NCBI RefSeq assembly: GCF_026239555.1
Contig: NZ_JAPIVP010000005.1
Location: forward strand, 248,001 to 312,000
Length of the DNA stretch: 64,000 bases
Direction of reading: 5' to 3'
Source: Pedobacter sp. PF22-3
Lineage (GTDB): Bacteria; Bacteroidota; Bacteroidia; Sphingobacteriales; Sphingobacteriaceae
This document shows positions 43,335 through 53,242 of this stretch, in pieces (position 1 is the stretch's first letter; each line of letters starts with the position of its first letter). The translations under genes were made by a program, and so were the position numbers. The notes under the pieces were generated by a model, which was not told where the DNA came from, did not search any database, and was given only the letters and a program-made list of their open reading frames with translations.

Positions 43335-44216
43335 ATGAAAGCATATATTTTTCCCGGACAGGGAGCACAGTTTGTAGGCATGGGTAAAGATCTTTACGAA
43401 AACCCAAAAGCTGCAGCATTATTTGAACAAGCCAATGAAATTATCGGTTTCCGCATTAGCGATATTATGTTTAGCGGAACAGATGAAGAACTGAAACAAA
43501 CCAATGTAACCCAACCAGCCATTTTTTTGCATTCGGTTATATTAGCAAAAGTTTTGGGAGATAATTTTAAACCTGATATGGTTGCAGGCCATTCTTTAGG
43601 TGAGTTTTCGGCTTTAGTAGCGGCGAACGCATTAAGTTTTGAAGATGGATTAAGGCTGGTTATTGCTCGTGCAAATGCCATGCAAAAGGCATGTGAAGCA
43701 CAACCATCAACCATGGCGGCTATTTTAGGGCTAGCTGATGATGTGGTTGAAAAAATCTGTGCAGAAATTGATGCCGTAGTGGTACCTGCAAATTACAACT
43801 GCCCTGGGCAATTGGTTATTTCGGGAAGTATAGAAGGGATTGATCTGGCTTGCGCCAAATTAACAGAAGCTGGCGCAAAAAGAGCATTGAAATTAAACGT
43901 AGGTGGTGCATTTCACTCCCCTTTAATGGAGCCTGCAAAAATCGAATTACAGGCTGCTATTGAAGCCACCAATATTGCATCGCCAATTTGTCCTGTTTAT
44001 CAAAATGTTGATGCTAAGCCATATACAGATCCAGCTGAAATAAAAGCCAATTTAATTAAACAATTAACCGGTGCTGTGCGTTGGACACAGACGGTAGGCA
44101 ACATGCTTGCCGATGGCGCAACTGAATTTGTAGAGGTTGGTCCGGGCAATGTGTTACAGGGATTGGTTAAAAAAGTAAGTCGCGAGGTACAGACAAGCAG
44201 TGCTGCTATAGTGTAA
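43335..44216 (+). CDS. fabD: Malonyl-CoA:ACP transacylase (FabD)
   Basis: A 293-residue acyltransferase that loads malonyl groups onto acyl carrier protein. The N-terminal YIFPGQGAQFVGMGKDLY, the nucleophile motif GHSLGEFSALVAA with the catalytic serine, the arginine-bearing RANAMQKACE, and GGAFHSPLMEPAK with the catalytic histidine are all present. Normal length. It is a single gene with a strong terminator. Confidence 0.97.
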   Translation: MKAYIFPGQGAQFVGMGKDLYENPKAAALFEQANEIIGFRISDIMFSGTDEELKQTNVTQPAIFLHSVILAKVLGDNFKPDMVAGHSLGEFSALVAANALSFEDGLRLVIARANAMQKACEAQPSTMAAILGLADDVVEKICAEIDAVVVPANYNCPGQLVISGSIEGIDLACAKLTEAGAKRALKLNVGGAFHSPLMEPAKIELQAAIEATNIASPICPVYQNVDAKPYTDPAEIKANLIKQLTGAVRWTQTVGNMLADGATEFVEVGPGNVLQGLVKKVSREVQTSSAAIV

Positions 44217-44240
44217 TTTACTCAAATAGAATATTATTGC

Positions 44241-44278
44241 CAACGCCATAAACTCGAAGTTTATGGCGTTGTTTTTTA
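44241..44278 (+). terminator. Rho-independent terminator after fabD
   Basis: A perfect 13-base stem (44241-44253 with 44259-44271, CAACGCC...GGCGTTG) with loop TCGAA, followed by a T-run. Confidence 0.93.
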
Positions 44279-44304
44279 TCAATATTTAATATCTTTATCC
44301 GTAG

Positions 44305-47300
44305 ATGAAAATGAGCTTTGGCATAAAAATTAGATTTCTATTGCTTGTTTTGGGCTGTTGCCTTATTGCAACTTCTATTTCTTTAAGCAGGTTTACCACT
44401 AAAAGTGAACTGTTAGAACACGATGCAGCGGAAATCCAACAGAACGTTTTGCTCAAAGAAAAAACCGTTCAAACATTTTTGGCCAATAAGCAGGAGGTGG
44501 CCAAAGCCAAACATTTTCATCTAAATCCTAAAGATGCCATCGATTTTATTACCTCCTATCGCGAGAGCAATGGGATAAACCTATTAACCTTTCAAAATAA
44601 CCAGCTTAAGTTTTGGAGTACTTACAAGGTTTCTGAAATAGATCCGAGTACCATAAAGGAAGGTAGTTCTGTGCTGTTCTTTTATAACGGCTGGTACGAG
44701 GTAATTAAAAGTACACAGGGCAATTTCAGTCTTGTTTTCCTAATCTCCATTCAATCCCAATATCCTTTTAAAGAAACAAAGTACTTTAAGAATGATATTG
44801 ATCCTATTTTATCCAAAACAAAAATACTAACCTTTGCCTCTTTTACAGATAAAGACGTTTATGTTATAAAAAACCTCGAAAATAAGTTTTTATTCGGGCT
44901 AAAAGTAAAACCTGGGTATGCAGAAACCCATTATTCGGGTACGCAGTTGTGGTTGTTTGTGGCTGGCATGTTGTGCATCTGCATGTTTTTTAACTCTTTA
45001 AGTTCGTTTATTGCCAGGCGCGGACACATTGCCTGGGGTACTTTTTTGCTGTTGTTTTTCTTTCTGGCGTTTAGGCTAACAGACTTGTACTATGGTTGGT
45101 TTAACCATAGGTTTAGCTTAGATCTGTTTGATCCGAGGATATATGCAGATAATTTTCTGATGCCTTCTTTAGGCGATTTTCTGTTAAACGTAATTGCACT
45201 TACCTGGTTACTCTTGTTTATGTATAACCATAAGGAACAATATAAGTTTCCGGAATGGATTAAGCGGAGTAAAATAATCGGTATTGTTATTCAAGCTGGA
45301 TTATTGGTGTTGATTGGTCGCATTGTTTGGGATACAGATGATATCTTTTTCGGATTGATCTTTAACTCAAAAATTAATTTTGATATCATTAATATCCTTA
45401 AGCTTAGCGGAACCAGTTGGGTAGGTATTGTAATTTTATGTTTGGCCTGGTTCCAGATTTACCTGGTAACTGTCGTCTCTGCAACAGTAAGCAATCAATT
45501 AAATGTAAGCAATAAAGAGCGGGTAATTATTTTCTTAATCGGTTTTGCAGGCGTTTTTGTATACAAATTGATGGTTGATTTTAATGCTTTTTTTATCGTT
45601 TTTGCACTGGTATTATTTATAGTAGGGAGGGCTGTTTATTTAAAAGAAAAGAATTTTTCAATCGGCATGTTCGCCATCGTATTTTTCTGTTTGGCTTTTA
45701 ATACTTCTATTAAGTACACCAAGTATAAAGATATTAAAGAAAGAAGTTTGCGCGAACCTTTAGCAAGAAAAGTACAATCATCAGAAGATCCGAATGCGAT
45801 TGTTGCCTTAGGTGCTTTAGGCGATGAAATTGTTAAAGATAGATTTCTGACAAGCTATTTTAGTCAAAACCGGAAAGGTAGTTATGCGGTGCTCAAAAAC
45901 CATATCAAGGATTATTTGGATGGCTATTTAAGCCGATACGATTATCAGATTTATCCCTATGATAATATGGGCGAAGCGATAGAAAATGCTGATACACCAC
46001 CGATTAGTAAATATAAAAATCTGGTAGAAGCAGGCTCGGTTAAAATAGATGGATCTAACTTTTTTTATCAGGTAAACAATACATTCGGTTATCAGGATTA
46101 CTTTGGGATCATTTCGGTGGTAGGCAAGGGCAGTATACTCGGTACATTGGTGCTCGAACTCCGTTCTAAGCCATATAATTATAACAATCGGCTACCCGAT
46201 CTTCTGGGTGATCAGAAATTGATCAAAGACGAAGATTTTAAGGGTTATTCTATCGCTTTTTATAATAATAACGAACTGCTTAATCAGTCTGGAAATTATA
46301 CCTATCCTTTAAATGGAAGCATGTTTAAAGGTAAAAAAGATGATTTCATAACCAGTAACGATGATGAACTTCATTATAGCCATTTAATTTACAAGCCTTC
46401 TAATAGTAAAATGGTTGTGATTAGTAAAGAAAAAGTAGGTTATATAGAGCGCCTGGCCGCGCTATCTTTTTTCTTTCTAATATTTATCATTTTCTCCCTA
46501 TTGCTTTATGGTTTGATATGGTTGATCAAAAACCTTGATGATGATACCGTGGGCTGGTTCAGTATCAATAGGTCTTTAATGATCAATGCCAATAAGATTC
46601 TATATAAAACGAGGATTCAGGTATCTATTGTATTAGTGGTAGTGGCCACGCTGGTTATTGTAGGTTGGGGAACTTATTATTATATGAACTACGAGTACCG
46701 CGGACAGCAAGATGCGATATTAAAAGATAAAATAAGGAAAGTACAGCAGAATTTTGAAAAGCAGGTTTTCAGGAATGGCATTATTGAAAATGATGAGAAT
46801 GCGGCAGCAGATTTTAACAATTTTGCCGATATCAATAATGCTGATTTAAATTTATATGACCTGAGTGGCAACCTGATCATGACGACCTATCCAAAGCTCT
46901 ACAATTACAAAATTATAGGAAAAAAAATGGGTCCCAAAGCTTTCTTTTCATTAGATGGCTTACACCGCTCAGAATATATCAACCTTAAAGAGAATATTGG
47001 GAGTTTAATTTATGCTGCTGCTTATGCCCCTATCAGAAATGCGCAGAACAAAACAATTGCTTATATTGGTTTGCCTAACTATTCTAACGAAGAGGAGTAT
47101 AGCGATAAACTTGCACTTTTTGTAAGTAACCTGATAAATCTTTACGCACTGGTATTTGTGGCTGTAGGGGTATTGGCTGTATTTTTGGCCAATCAGATTA
47201 CCAACCCCTTAACTTTTATTCAGGAAAGTATTAGTAAAACTAAAATAGGGCAAAAGAATGAACCTATTGTATGGCGTAGACATGATGAGATCGGCTCTTT

Positions 47301-48036
47301 AATCAGGGAATACAATCATATGATTGCTGCCCTGGAAGAGAGTGCAATAAAACTGGCCAGATCTGAACGGGAGAGCGCCTGGCGCGAAATGGCCAAACAA
47401 GTGGCTCACGAAATCAAGAATCCGCTAACGCCTTTAAAGTTAGGCGTTCAGTTATTGGAAAAATCTTGGAAAGAGAAAGATCCTAATTTCGAACTGAAGT
47501 TTAATAAGTTCAGCAAATCATTTATCGAACAGATTGATAGTCTTTCGAAAATTGCTTCCGAGTTTTCTAATTTCGCCAAAATGCCCGATACCAATCTGGA
47601 ACGACTTTCTTTACTTCCAATTATTGAGCAGGCAAGAGAAGTGTTTAAAAGCAGTGAAAATGTGACCATTGATGTACTGAACAAAAGTGAGAAGGAGATC
47701 ACCATCCTGGCAGACCATGATCAGCTGTTAAGGACATTTAATAACCTGCTTAAAAATGCGATAGAAGCTATAGACGAGGAATCGTTATGTTGCATTACCA
47801 TTATTGTGTATGCTGATGTGAAGAGTGCATATATAGAAATAAAAGATAATGGAAAAGGTATACCGCCTGCACTGCAAGACAAAATATTCGTGCCTAATTT
47901 CACTACAAAAACATCAGGTACAGGTTTAGGTTTAGCTTTTGTTAAGCAGGCTGTAGAAAATGCTGGGGGGGCAGTTAAATTTACCTCAATAAGCGGTTTG
48001 GGAACAACGTTCTACCTGAACTTTCCGCTTGCTTAA
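44305..48036 (+). CDS. Giant multi-pass NtrY-like sensor histidine kinase
   Basis: A 1243-residue kinase. One N-terminal membrane helix (about 8-28), an extracytoplasmic loop, a central block of about seven or eight helices (about 210-465), another large loop (about 470-715), helices near 720-745, 775-795 and 945-965, then HAMP. The HisKA motif AKQVAHEIKNPLTPLKLGVQLLE (read as short motifs), with His1035, is the form seen in NtrY/NtrB kinases. The HATPase has NNLLKNAIEAI, DNGKGIP and GTGLGLAF. No response regulator is adjacent, so the partner is unknown. The length and number of membrane segments far exceed common NtrY (about 750). ATG at 44311 is an alternative start. Confidence 0.88.
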   Translation: MKMSFGIKIRFLLLVLGCCLIATSISLSRFTTKSELLEHDAAEIQQNVLLKEKTVQTFLANKQEVAKAKHFHLNPKDAIDFITSYRESNGINLLTFQNNQLKFWSTYKVSEIDPSTIKEGSSVLFFYNGWYEVIKSTQGNFSLVFLISIQSQYPFKETKYFKNDIDPILSKTKILTFASFTDKDVYVIKNLENKFLFGLKVKPGYAETHYSGTQLWLFVAGMLCICMFFNSLSSFIARRGHIAWGTFLLLFFFLAFRLTDLYYGWFNHRFSLDLFDPRIYADNFLMPSLGDFLLNVIALTWLLLFMYNHKEQYKFPEWIKRSKIIGIVIQAGLLVLIGRIVWDTDDIFFGLIFNSKINFDIINILKLSGTSWVGIVILCLAWFQIYLVTVVSATVSNQLNVSNKERVIIFLIGFAGVFVYKLMVDFNAFFIVFALVLFIVGRAVYLKEKNFSIGMFAIVFFCLAFNTSIKYTKYKDIKERSLREPLARKVQSSEDPNAIVALGALGDEIVKDRFLTSYFSQNRKGSYAVLKNHIKDYLDGYLSRYDYQIYPYDNMGEAIENADTPPISKYKNLVEAGSVKIDGSNFFYQVNNTFGYQDYFGIISVVGKGSILGTLVLELRSKPYNYNNRLPDLLGDQKLIKDEDFKGYSIAFYNNNELLNQSGNYTYPLNGSMFKGKKDDFITSNDDELHYSHLIYKPSNSKMVVISKEKVGYIERLAALSFFFLIFIIFSLLLYGLIWLIKNLDDDTVGWFSINRSLMINANKILYKTRIQVSIVLVVVATLVIVGWGTYYYMNYEYRGQQDAILKDKIRKVQQNFEKQVFRNGIIENDENAAADFNNFADINNADLNLYDLSGNLIMTTYPKLYNYKIIGKKMGPKAFFSLDGLHRSEYINLKENIGSLIYAAAYAPIRNAQNKTIAYIGLPNYSNEEEYSDKLALFVSNLINLYALVFVAVGVLAVFLANQITNPLTFIQESISKTKIGQKNEPIVWRRHDEIGSLIREYNHMIAALEESAIKLARSERESAWREMAKQVAHEIKNPLTPLKLGVQLLEKSWKEKDPNFELKFNKFSKSFIEQIDSLSKIASEFSNFAKMPDTNLERLSLLPIIEQAREVFKSSENVTIDVLNKSEKEITILADHDQLLRTFNNLLKNAIEAIDEESLCCITIIVYADVKSAYIEIKDNGKGIPPALQDKIFVPNFTTKTSGTGLGLAFVKQAVENAGGAVKFTSISGLGTTFYLNFPLA

Positions 48037-48078
48037 AATTAAAAATAAGGGTTAGATGGGTTAATCAGATGATGGGCA

Positions 48079-48981
48079 TTACCTCAACTCCACTTGTGCC
48101 TTGCCCATGGTATTGCCATCAGCATATAAAATTACGGTATATATGCCCTTTATAAATGGCTTAGGGTTTACCCAATCGATAACATAGGTGCTGTCATCAT
48201 TATTGTAATCAATAAAAATAGAATGGCTGAACTGCATATCCTGTCCGTCAGCCTCGAAATGGTTTCCCTCATTAGCAAGCAGGTTTCCCGCCGGATCGAA
48301 TACCCGAAGATAAATGTTATGATGTCCTTTTTCTGCTAACTGATTTGGCACAATGTTAAACCGTACGCTTAACTTTTCGGCAGTTGATGATTTCGTTACT
48401 TCGACTTTTTTGCCGCTTGATTTTGTTCTGAAAGCAATAATTTCTGCCGATTGCAGCTTTAAGGCTGCGGCCGTTTTCACTTTCGCGTTTAAATTGGAGT
48501 TTTCGCTCTCCAAATTCGAGGCCTTATTAGTTATATTTCTAAGTGTATTCTGTAAACTATCGCGGCTGTTTTTTAGAAAAATATTGTCTTTCTGTAGTTG
48601 AATAATCTGATCATTGTAGTTTTTTACAAATGTTTTCAGTTCATTGATCTTTGCATTGGCTTTATCGATTTCGGCCTGGGTAATCTGGTTTTTCTCTAAA
48701 GCCTGCTTTAGCTCTTCGATTTTTGTACGGGCAACCTTCTGTTCTTCAACAAGTTTCTCATTTAAATCCAGGTTCAGTGCATTGACCTTATCCAGTTCAA
48801 CCTCAATCTTTTCTACTTCAAGCCGTAGTTTATCTTTCTCCGCACTAACGGTAACAGATCTGTCGCTTTGCTTTCGATCTTTAAAAATCAAATAGGCATT
48901 TGTGCCAATCAAAGCGGCAATAACGATGACCAGGAAGTAAATTTTGTTTCTATCACCCTTATTAATCTTTTGTGGTTCCAT
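48079..48981 (-). CDS. Membrane-anchored coiled-coil protein of unknown function
   Basis: A 300-residue protein with one membrane helix near the N-terminus (IYFLVIVIAALIGTNAYLIF, about 14-33), then a coiled coil of about 130 residues (Lys/Glu/Leu/Asn rich, for example LDLNEKLVEEQKVARTKIEEL), and a C-terminal beta-rich domain (LSVRFNIVPNQLAEKGHHNIYLRVFDPAGN). The outer domain probably faces the periplasm. I do not recognise a characterised family. It is convergent with the giant kinase and divergent from the glycosidase gene. Confidence 0.75.
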   Translation of the reverse strand: MEPQKINKGDRNKIYFLVIVIAALIGTNAYLIFKDRKQSDRSVTVSAEKDKLRLEVEKIEVELDKVNALNLDLNEKLVEEQKVARTKIEELKQALEKNQITQAEIDKANAKINELKTFVKNYNDQIIQLQKDNIFLKNSRDSLQNTLRNITNKASNLESENSNLNAKVKTAAALKLQSAEIIAFRTKSSGKKVEVTKSSTAEKLSVRFNIVPNQLAEKGHHNIYLRVFDPAGNLLANEGNHFEADGQDMQFSHSIFIDYNNDDSTYVIDWVNPKPFIKGIYTVILYADGNTMGKAQVELR

Positions 48982-49186
48982 TTAATAACAATGTATCTTC
49001 TATAAATTAATATACTTTTGTTCTCCATAGGTAAATGGGGTACACAATTAATTTTAGCAGGGCGTAAATTAAATTTTTTAATAAACTTATAAGAGTTTTT
49101 AAAAAAAATCGTTTACTTGCTGATGTTCGATTTGTATTCAAATCTACACAAACACACAACCTGAATAAAAAATAAGACAAGAAATA

Positions 49187-50731
49187 ATGCTTAAAAACTT
49201 CCTATACGCACTTTTATTGCTAACTGTAGTACCTTATATATTAAATGCACAACCTTTATCAAAAATTGCACCAAAAAGGGAGTTTAGAGGTGTTTGGGTA
49301 GCTACTGTTACCAATATAGATTGGCCATCAAGGCCGGGTTTAAGCATTGATCAGCAAAAGCAAGAGTTGATCGGTATTTTAGAAAGGCATAAAAGCCAGG
49401 GCATGAATGCCATTATTTTGCAGGTTAGGCCTGCAGCCGATGCATTTTACGCAAAATCCAGAGAGCCATGGAGCCAATGGTTAATGGGCAGGCAGGGTTT
49501 GGCGCCGGCACCTGGCTACGATCCTCTGGCTTTTGCCATCAAAGAAGCCCATTTCAGGGGAATGGAACTACATGCCTGGTTTAACCCATATAGAGCCAGC
49601 ATGAGCAGTTCGACCGTATTAAGCGAAAACCATGCTTATCGTAAACATCCTGATTGGTTTTTTACCTATGGTGGTAAAAAGCAGTTTGATCCGGGCATTC
49701 CCGAGGTTAGGGAATATATCGTTCAGGTAATTTTAGATGTGGTAAAAGGCTATGATGTTGATGGAATCCACTTCGACGATTATTTTTATCCTTATAAATT
49801 AGAAGGGCAAACCATTAATGATAATAATACTTTTAGCAAATACCCTAATAATTTTTCAGACATAAGAGATTGGAGGCGCAATAATGTCGATCTGCTTATC
49901 AAGCAGCTTGACGATAGCATTCACCACTATAAAAAATGGGTTAAATTTGGTATCAGTCCTTTTGGTATCTGGAAAAATAAAAATGAAGATCCTGAAGGTT
50001 CTGCAACCAGTGGGCTATCTAATTATGCAGAACTTTTTGCCGATAGCCGTAAATGGGTTAGAGAAGGCTGGGTAGATTATATTAACCCCCAGATTTATTT
50101 TACGTTTACCAGAAGAGTAGCGCCATATGGTGTTTTGGTTGATTGGTGGAGCAATAATAACTTTGGCAGACATGTTTACATCGGGCAGGGTGCCTACCTG
50201 GTAAACTCGAGGGCTGAAGCCGCCTGGAAAAACCTGAGCGAGATACCCAAACAGATTAGATACCTCAGAGATAACAACAGGATTCAGGGCAGTGTGTTTT
50301 TTAGTTCCAAATCATTAAGTACGGTTGCTAAAGCAGTTGGCGATTCGTTAAAAAACGATCTTTACAAATACCCTGCTTTGCCACCACAGATGCCATGGCT
50401 GGATGAAGTACCGCCTAATGAGCCTCAGGCATTAACAGCTGATGCATTAAAAGATGGCGTACATTTAAAATGGCAGCTTCCATTGAAGGCTAAGGATGGA
50501 GAAACAGCTTCAGGATTTGTAGTTTACAGATTTAATGAAGGAGATAAAATTTCGATACTTGACCCAAAGAACATTGTGAAGATAAGCTTTGAAGATTATC
50601 TCTCATTCATTGATACCAGTGTAGAAAGTGGAAAACGGTACAGCTATCTTGTAACGGCATTGGATCGGTTAAAAAATGAAAGTGAGCCTAGTGGGCCGGT
50701 TGGTGTTGAAGTTCCTTTAGCAAAGGAATAA
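49187..50731 (+). CDS. DigH/YddW-like family 10-type glycosyl hydrolase (GHL10, DUF187)
   Basis: A 514-residue exported enzyme. The signal peptide ends LNAQ (residue 22). The TIM-barrel hallmarks are FRGVWVATVTNIDWPSRPG at 33-51, LQVRPAADAFY at 79-88, LHAWFNPYR at 128-136, and VDGIHFDDYFYP with the acidic active-site residues at 191-202. A fibronectin III-like C-terminal domain spans about 405-510. The family includes E. coli DigH, which cleaves amidase-stripped peptidoglycan glycan strands. Here the neighbouring genes (amino-sugar deaminase, AnmK) fit peptidoglycan turnover. Its stop is 5 bases from that of the convergent lacI-type gene. Confidence 0.88.
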   Translation: MLKNFLYALLLLTVVPYILNAQPLSKIAPKREFRGVWVATVTNIDWPSRPGLSIDQQKQELIGILERHKSQGMNAIILQVRPAADAFYAKSREPWSQWLMGRQGLAPAPGYDPLAFAIKEAHFRGMELHAWFNPYRASMSSSTVLSENHAYRKHPDWFFTYGGKKQFDPGIPEVREYIVQVILDVVKGYDVDGIHFDDYFYPYKLEGQTINDNNTFSKYPNNFSDIRDWRRNNVDLLIKQLDDSIHHYKKWVKFGISPFGIWKNKNEDPEGSATSGLSNYAELFADSRKWVREGWVDYINPQIYFTFTRRVAPYGVLVDWWSNNNFGRHVYIGQGAYLVNSRAEAAWKNLSEIPKQIRYLRDNNRIQGSVFFSSKSLSTVAKAVGDSLKNDLYKYPALPPQMPWLDEVPPNEPQALTADALKDGVHLKWQLPLKAKDGETASGFVVYRFNEGDKISILDPKNIVKISFEDYLSFIDTSVESGKRYSYLVTALDRLKNESEPSGPVGVEVPLAKE

Positions 50732-50736
50732 AGATT

Positions 50737-51756
50737 TCAACTGCTTTTATTTGTCGAATCTCTTTCTACGACCCCCGGATCAAGTACAATGTGTTCCATG
50801 TTGGCGTATGGGCTTTCCTGATTAATCATTTTCAAGAACATTTTAGCGCACTCTTGTCCCATTTGTGAGGCATGCTGATCAATAGTGGAAAGGTTGGGCG
50901 TAATGTATGCAGAGAAGGCTTCGTTCGCAAAACCAATTACACCTATTTTAGGTGGTGTTTCGTTTATTTCTTTTAACTTTTTAATTACGCCTAATGCTGT
51001 AAAATCATCGCCGGCAATAATTGCATCAGGTTTATTACTGCTGCGCATTAATTTGCCTGCACCAAATCGGCCATCTTTAATGGATAAACCGCCAAAAATT
51101 AGATGGTCTTCTATTATCGGAAGGCCATGATCTGCTAAAGCTGCTTTGTATCCTTCTAGCCGATCGTTAAATATTTTAATCTGGTGAACCGTGGTTACAA
51201 ATGCAATTTTTTGGTAACCCTGATCGATCAAGTGTTTTGTTGCAATATAACCGGCCTTAAAATCATCGAGTGTAATGGTCGGGACTTTTAAATCTGTATT
51301 TACACGGTCAAATAATATCAGGGGCTTATTTTGCTTAATAATTTCTGAAAAATGCGAAATGTCTTTTGTTTCTAAAGACATTGAAGCCATGATGCCATCT
51401 ACCTGTGCTTCCAATAAGGTTCTTACACCATTAATTTCATTCTCAACTGATTCATTGGATTGATAAATAATCACTCGGTAACCGCTATCTTTCAGGCCAT
51501 CTTCTATACAATGGATAATAGATGCAAAAAAATGTGCCTGTACGCTGGGCACAATTACGCCAATGATATGGGTTTTTCCAGATTTTAATGCTGACGCAAG
51601 TTTATTTGGGCTATAATTTAATTTTTTAGCCATTTCAACAACAGCCTTTCTAGTCGTATCGCTTATTGCCGGAAAGCCACTGAGTGCCCTGGAAACAGTT
51701 GATACTGTAATGTCGAGCGCCTTGGCAATGTCGTATATGGTAGTTTTCTTTTTCAA
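50737..51756 (-). CDS. LacI-family transcriptional regulator
   Basis: A 339-residue repressor. The N-terminal LacI helix-turn-helix is TIYDIAKALDITVSTVSRAL followed by the hinge NYSPNKLASALKSG; a periplasmic-binding-like sugar sensor domain fills the rest (IIGVIVPSVQAHFFASII; GYQKIAFVTT; IIAGDDFTALG). The gene lies 39 bases downstream of the NagX-like acetyltransferase gene on the same strand, so the two are probably co-transcribed and the regulator may sense an amino sugar. Targets are not evident from the sequence. Confidence 0.92.
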   Translation of the reverse strand: MKKKTTIYDIAKALDITVSTVSRALSGFPAISDTTRKAVVEMAKKLNYSPNKLASALKSGKTHIIGVIVPSVQAHFFASIIHCIEDGLKDSGYRVIIYQSNESVENEINGVRTLLEAQVDGIMASMSLETKDISHFSEIIKQNKPLILFDRVNTDLKVPTITLDDFKAGYIATKHLIDQGYQKIAFVTTVHQIKIFNDRLEGYKAALADHGLPIIEDHLIFGGLSIKDGRFGAGKLMRSSNKPDAIIAGDDFTALGVIKKLKEINETPPKIGVIGFANEAFSAYITPNLSTIDQHASQMGQECAKMFLKMINQESPYANMEHIVLDPGVVERDSTNKSS

Positions 51757-51795
51757 TTGAATTGGAGAGTGACAATCAATTATAGCGTTTTTTTA

Positions 51796-52956
51796 CTAAA
51801 CCTTAATGATAATGTTTTTTTTGTACATAAAATATAATAATACATAAAAACCAAGTACATAGGTGATGGCCCAAACCAGTGATGCATTTATTGGACTAAA
51901 AAAGGGCGTATAACAGGTTTCATAGAAGAGAACCAGGAGTCCTGTTTTGGTGCCGTCTGCTTTGGTAACCTGAATGAGGTTTAACACTCTTGGCATTAAC
52001 CCTGCCAGAAAGAAAACTGTAATGGCATTTACACCATATACAACAAAAGGAGTGGTAAATTTTTTGTAGCCCTGCACATCAATGATCCAGTAGCAGAGTG
52101 CTAATCCGATAGCCGCCAGGCCACCTGCATATAACACATAGGAGCTGGTCCATAAGGATTTGTTAATCGGGAACTGCAGGTCCCAGAGTAAGCCTAAAAT
52201 AACTGCTGAAATGCCTGTGGTAAATAACCACGCTACCTTGGTCGGGTTGTCTACATCTTTTCTGCGCATCCAAACGCCAACCAGGATGCCAAATAAACAG
52301 GTCCCAATTGCTGGTAATGTGCTTAAAACGCCTTCAGGGTCCCAGGTTTTTGATGAAGCCCAGGTATGTGCTTCTGTTAAAATGCCGCGATCTATCCAGG
52401 CCGCTAAATTGGTTTCCTTTTCCATATTGGGATATCCAACTCCGGGAACCGGGACAAAGCTCATTAGTGCCCAGTAAACGGCGAGTATTACAATTAATGT
52501 TTTAAATATGGTTTTGTTAGAAAACTTAACGAAAATGATGCTGCTAATGATGAAAACGATACCTATTCTTTGTAAAACGCCTAATAACCTTACAGTTTGA
52601 AAAGCTTCTATAATGGTGCTATCAGTTGTTAATGCACTGATTATTTTCCCAAAAATAGCCAGAAAGAAGCCCAGTAAATAAAGTATAATGCCACGTTTAA
52701 TGGCTTTAATGATTGTTTTTTGATGTGTAGAGGGATCTGCTTTACTGCTACTCATCGCAAAAGCTATAGAAACGCCAACAATCCATAAAAAGAATGGAAA
52801 AATCAAGTCGGTAGGCGTGCAGCCGTTCCATTCTGCATGCTCCAAAGGTGCATAAATATGCCCCCAATCGCCGGGATTATTTACTAAGATCATCGCTGCT
52901 ACGGTTAATCCTCTAAAAAAATCCAGAGATAGCAAGCGTTGTTTAGGTTCGGTCAT
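51796..52956 (-). CDS. NagX/HGSNAT-like transmembrane acetyltransferase
   Basis: A 386-residue polytopic membrane protein (about ten helices) of the DUF5009 / heparan-alpha-glucosaminide N-acetyltransferase family. LSLDFFRGLTVAAMILVNNPG opens it, and EHAEWNGCTPTDLIFPFFLW holds the histidine region used for trans-membrane acetyl transfer in the human enzyme. Bacterial NagX proteins sit in N-acetylglucosamine utilisation loci and are proposed to acetylate glucosamine-terminated sugars on the outer face of the membrane using cytoplasmic acetyl-CoA. The ATG at 52956 fits best; a start at 52980 would add 8 residues. Likely operon with the LacI regulator. Confidence 0.82.
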   Translation of the reverse strand: MTEPKQRLLSLDFFRGLTVAAMILVNNPGDWGHIYAPLEHAEWNGCTPTDLIFPFFLWIVGVSIAFAMSSSKADPSTHQKTIIKAIKRGIILYLLGFFLAIFGKIISALTTDSTIIEAFQTVRLLGVLQRIGIVFIISSIIFVKFSNKTIFKTLIVILAVYWALMSFVPVPGVGYPNMEKETNLAAWIDRGILTEAHTWASSKTWDPEGVLSTLPAIGTCLFGILVGVWMRRKDVDNPTKVAWLFTTGISAVILGLLWDLQFPINKSLWTSSYVLYAGGLAAIGLALCYWIIDVQGYKKFTTPFVVYGVNAITVFFLAGLMPRVLNLIQVTKADGTKTGLLVLFYETCYTPFFSPINASLVWAITYVLGFYVLLYFMYKKNIIIKV

Positions 52957-53039
52957 GATGAGCTGGTTTGGGTTGAGCAAACTAATTTAGACTATTGTTT
53001 TTAGAATGAGAAATTACTTACGAAGTTTGGAGAAAATGA

Positions 53040-53240
53040 TTTGTCATCCTGAACAACGTGAAGGATCTTTTACCAGGTTGGTTTTATATGGTAGTGGTTC
53101 TTCGTTAATAGATGCTTCGCTGCGCTCAGCATGACAGTTTTGGGGGAGATATTTATTTTTTGCCACGGAAGCTCAGAAACACGGAACTACGGAAGTCTAT
53201 GGAAACTGGCCTTTAAGACTGCGGAGGATACTTCGGGAAG
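53040..53240. repeat. Family R1 and R2 intergenic repeats
   Basis: The 336-base gap between nagB-PIG-L and the NagX-like gene holds TTGTCATCCTGAACAACGTG (from 53041) facing GCTTCGCTGCGCTCAGCATGAC (to about 53136), then R2-like GCCACGGAAGCTCAGAAACACGG (53162-53184) and a terminator. No gene is visible. Confidence 0.6.
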
Positions 53241-53242
53241 GC

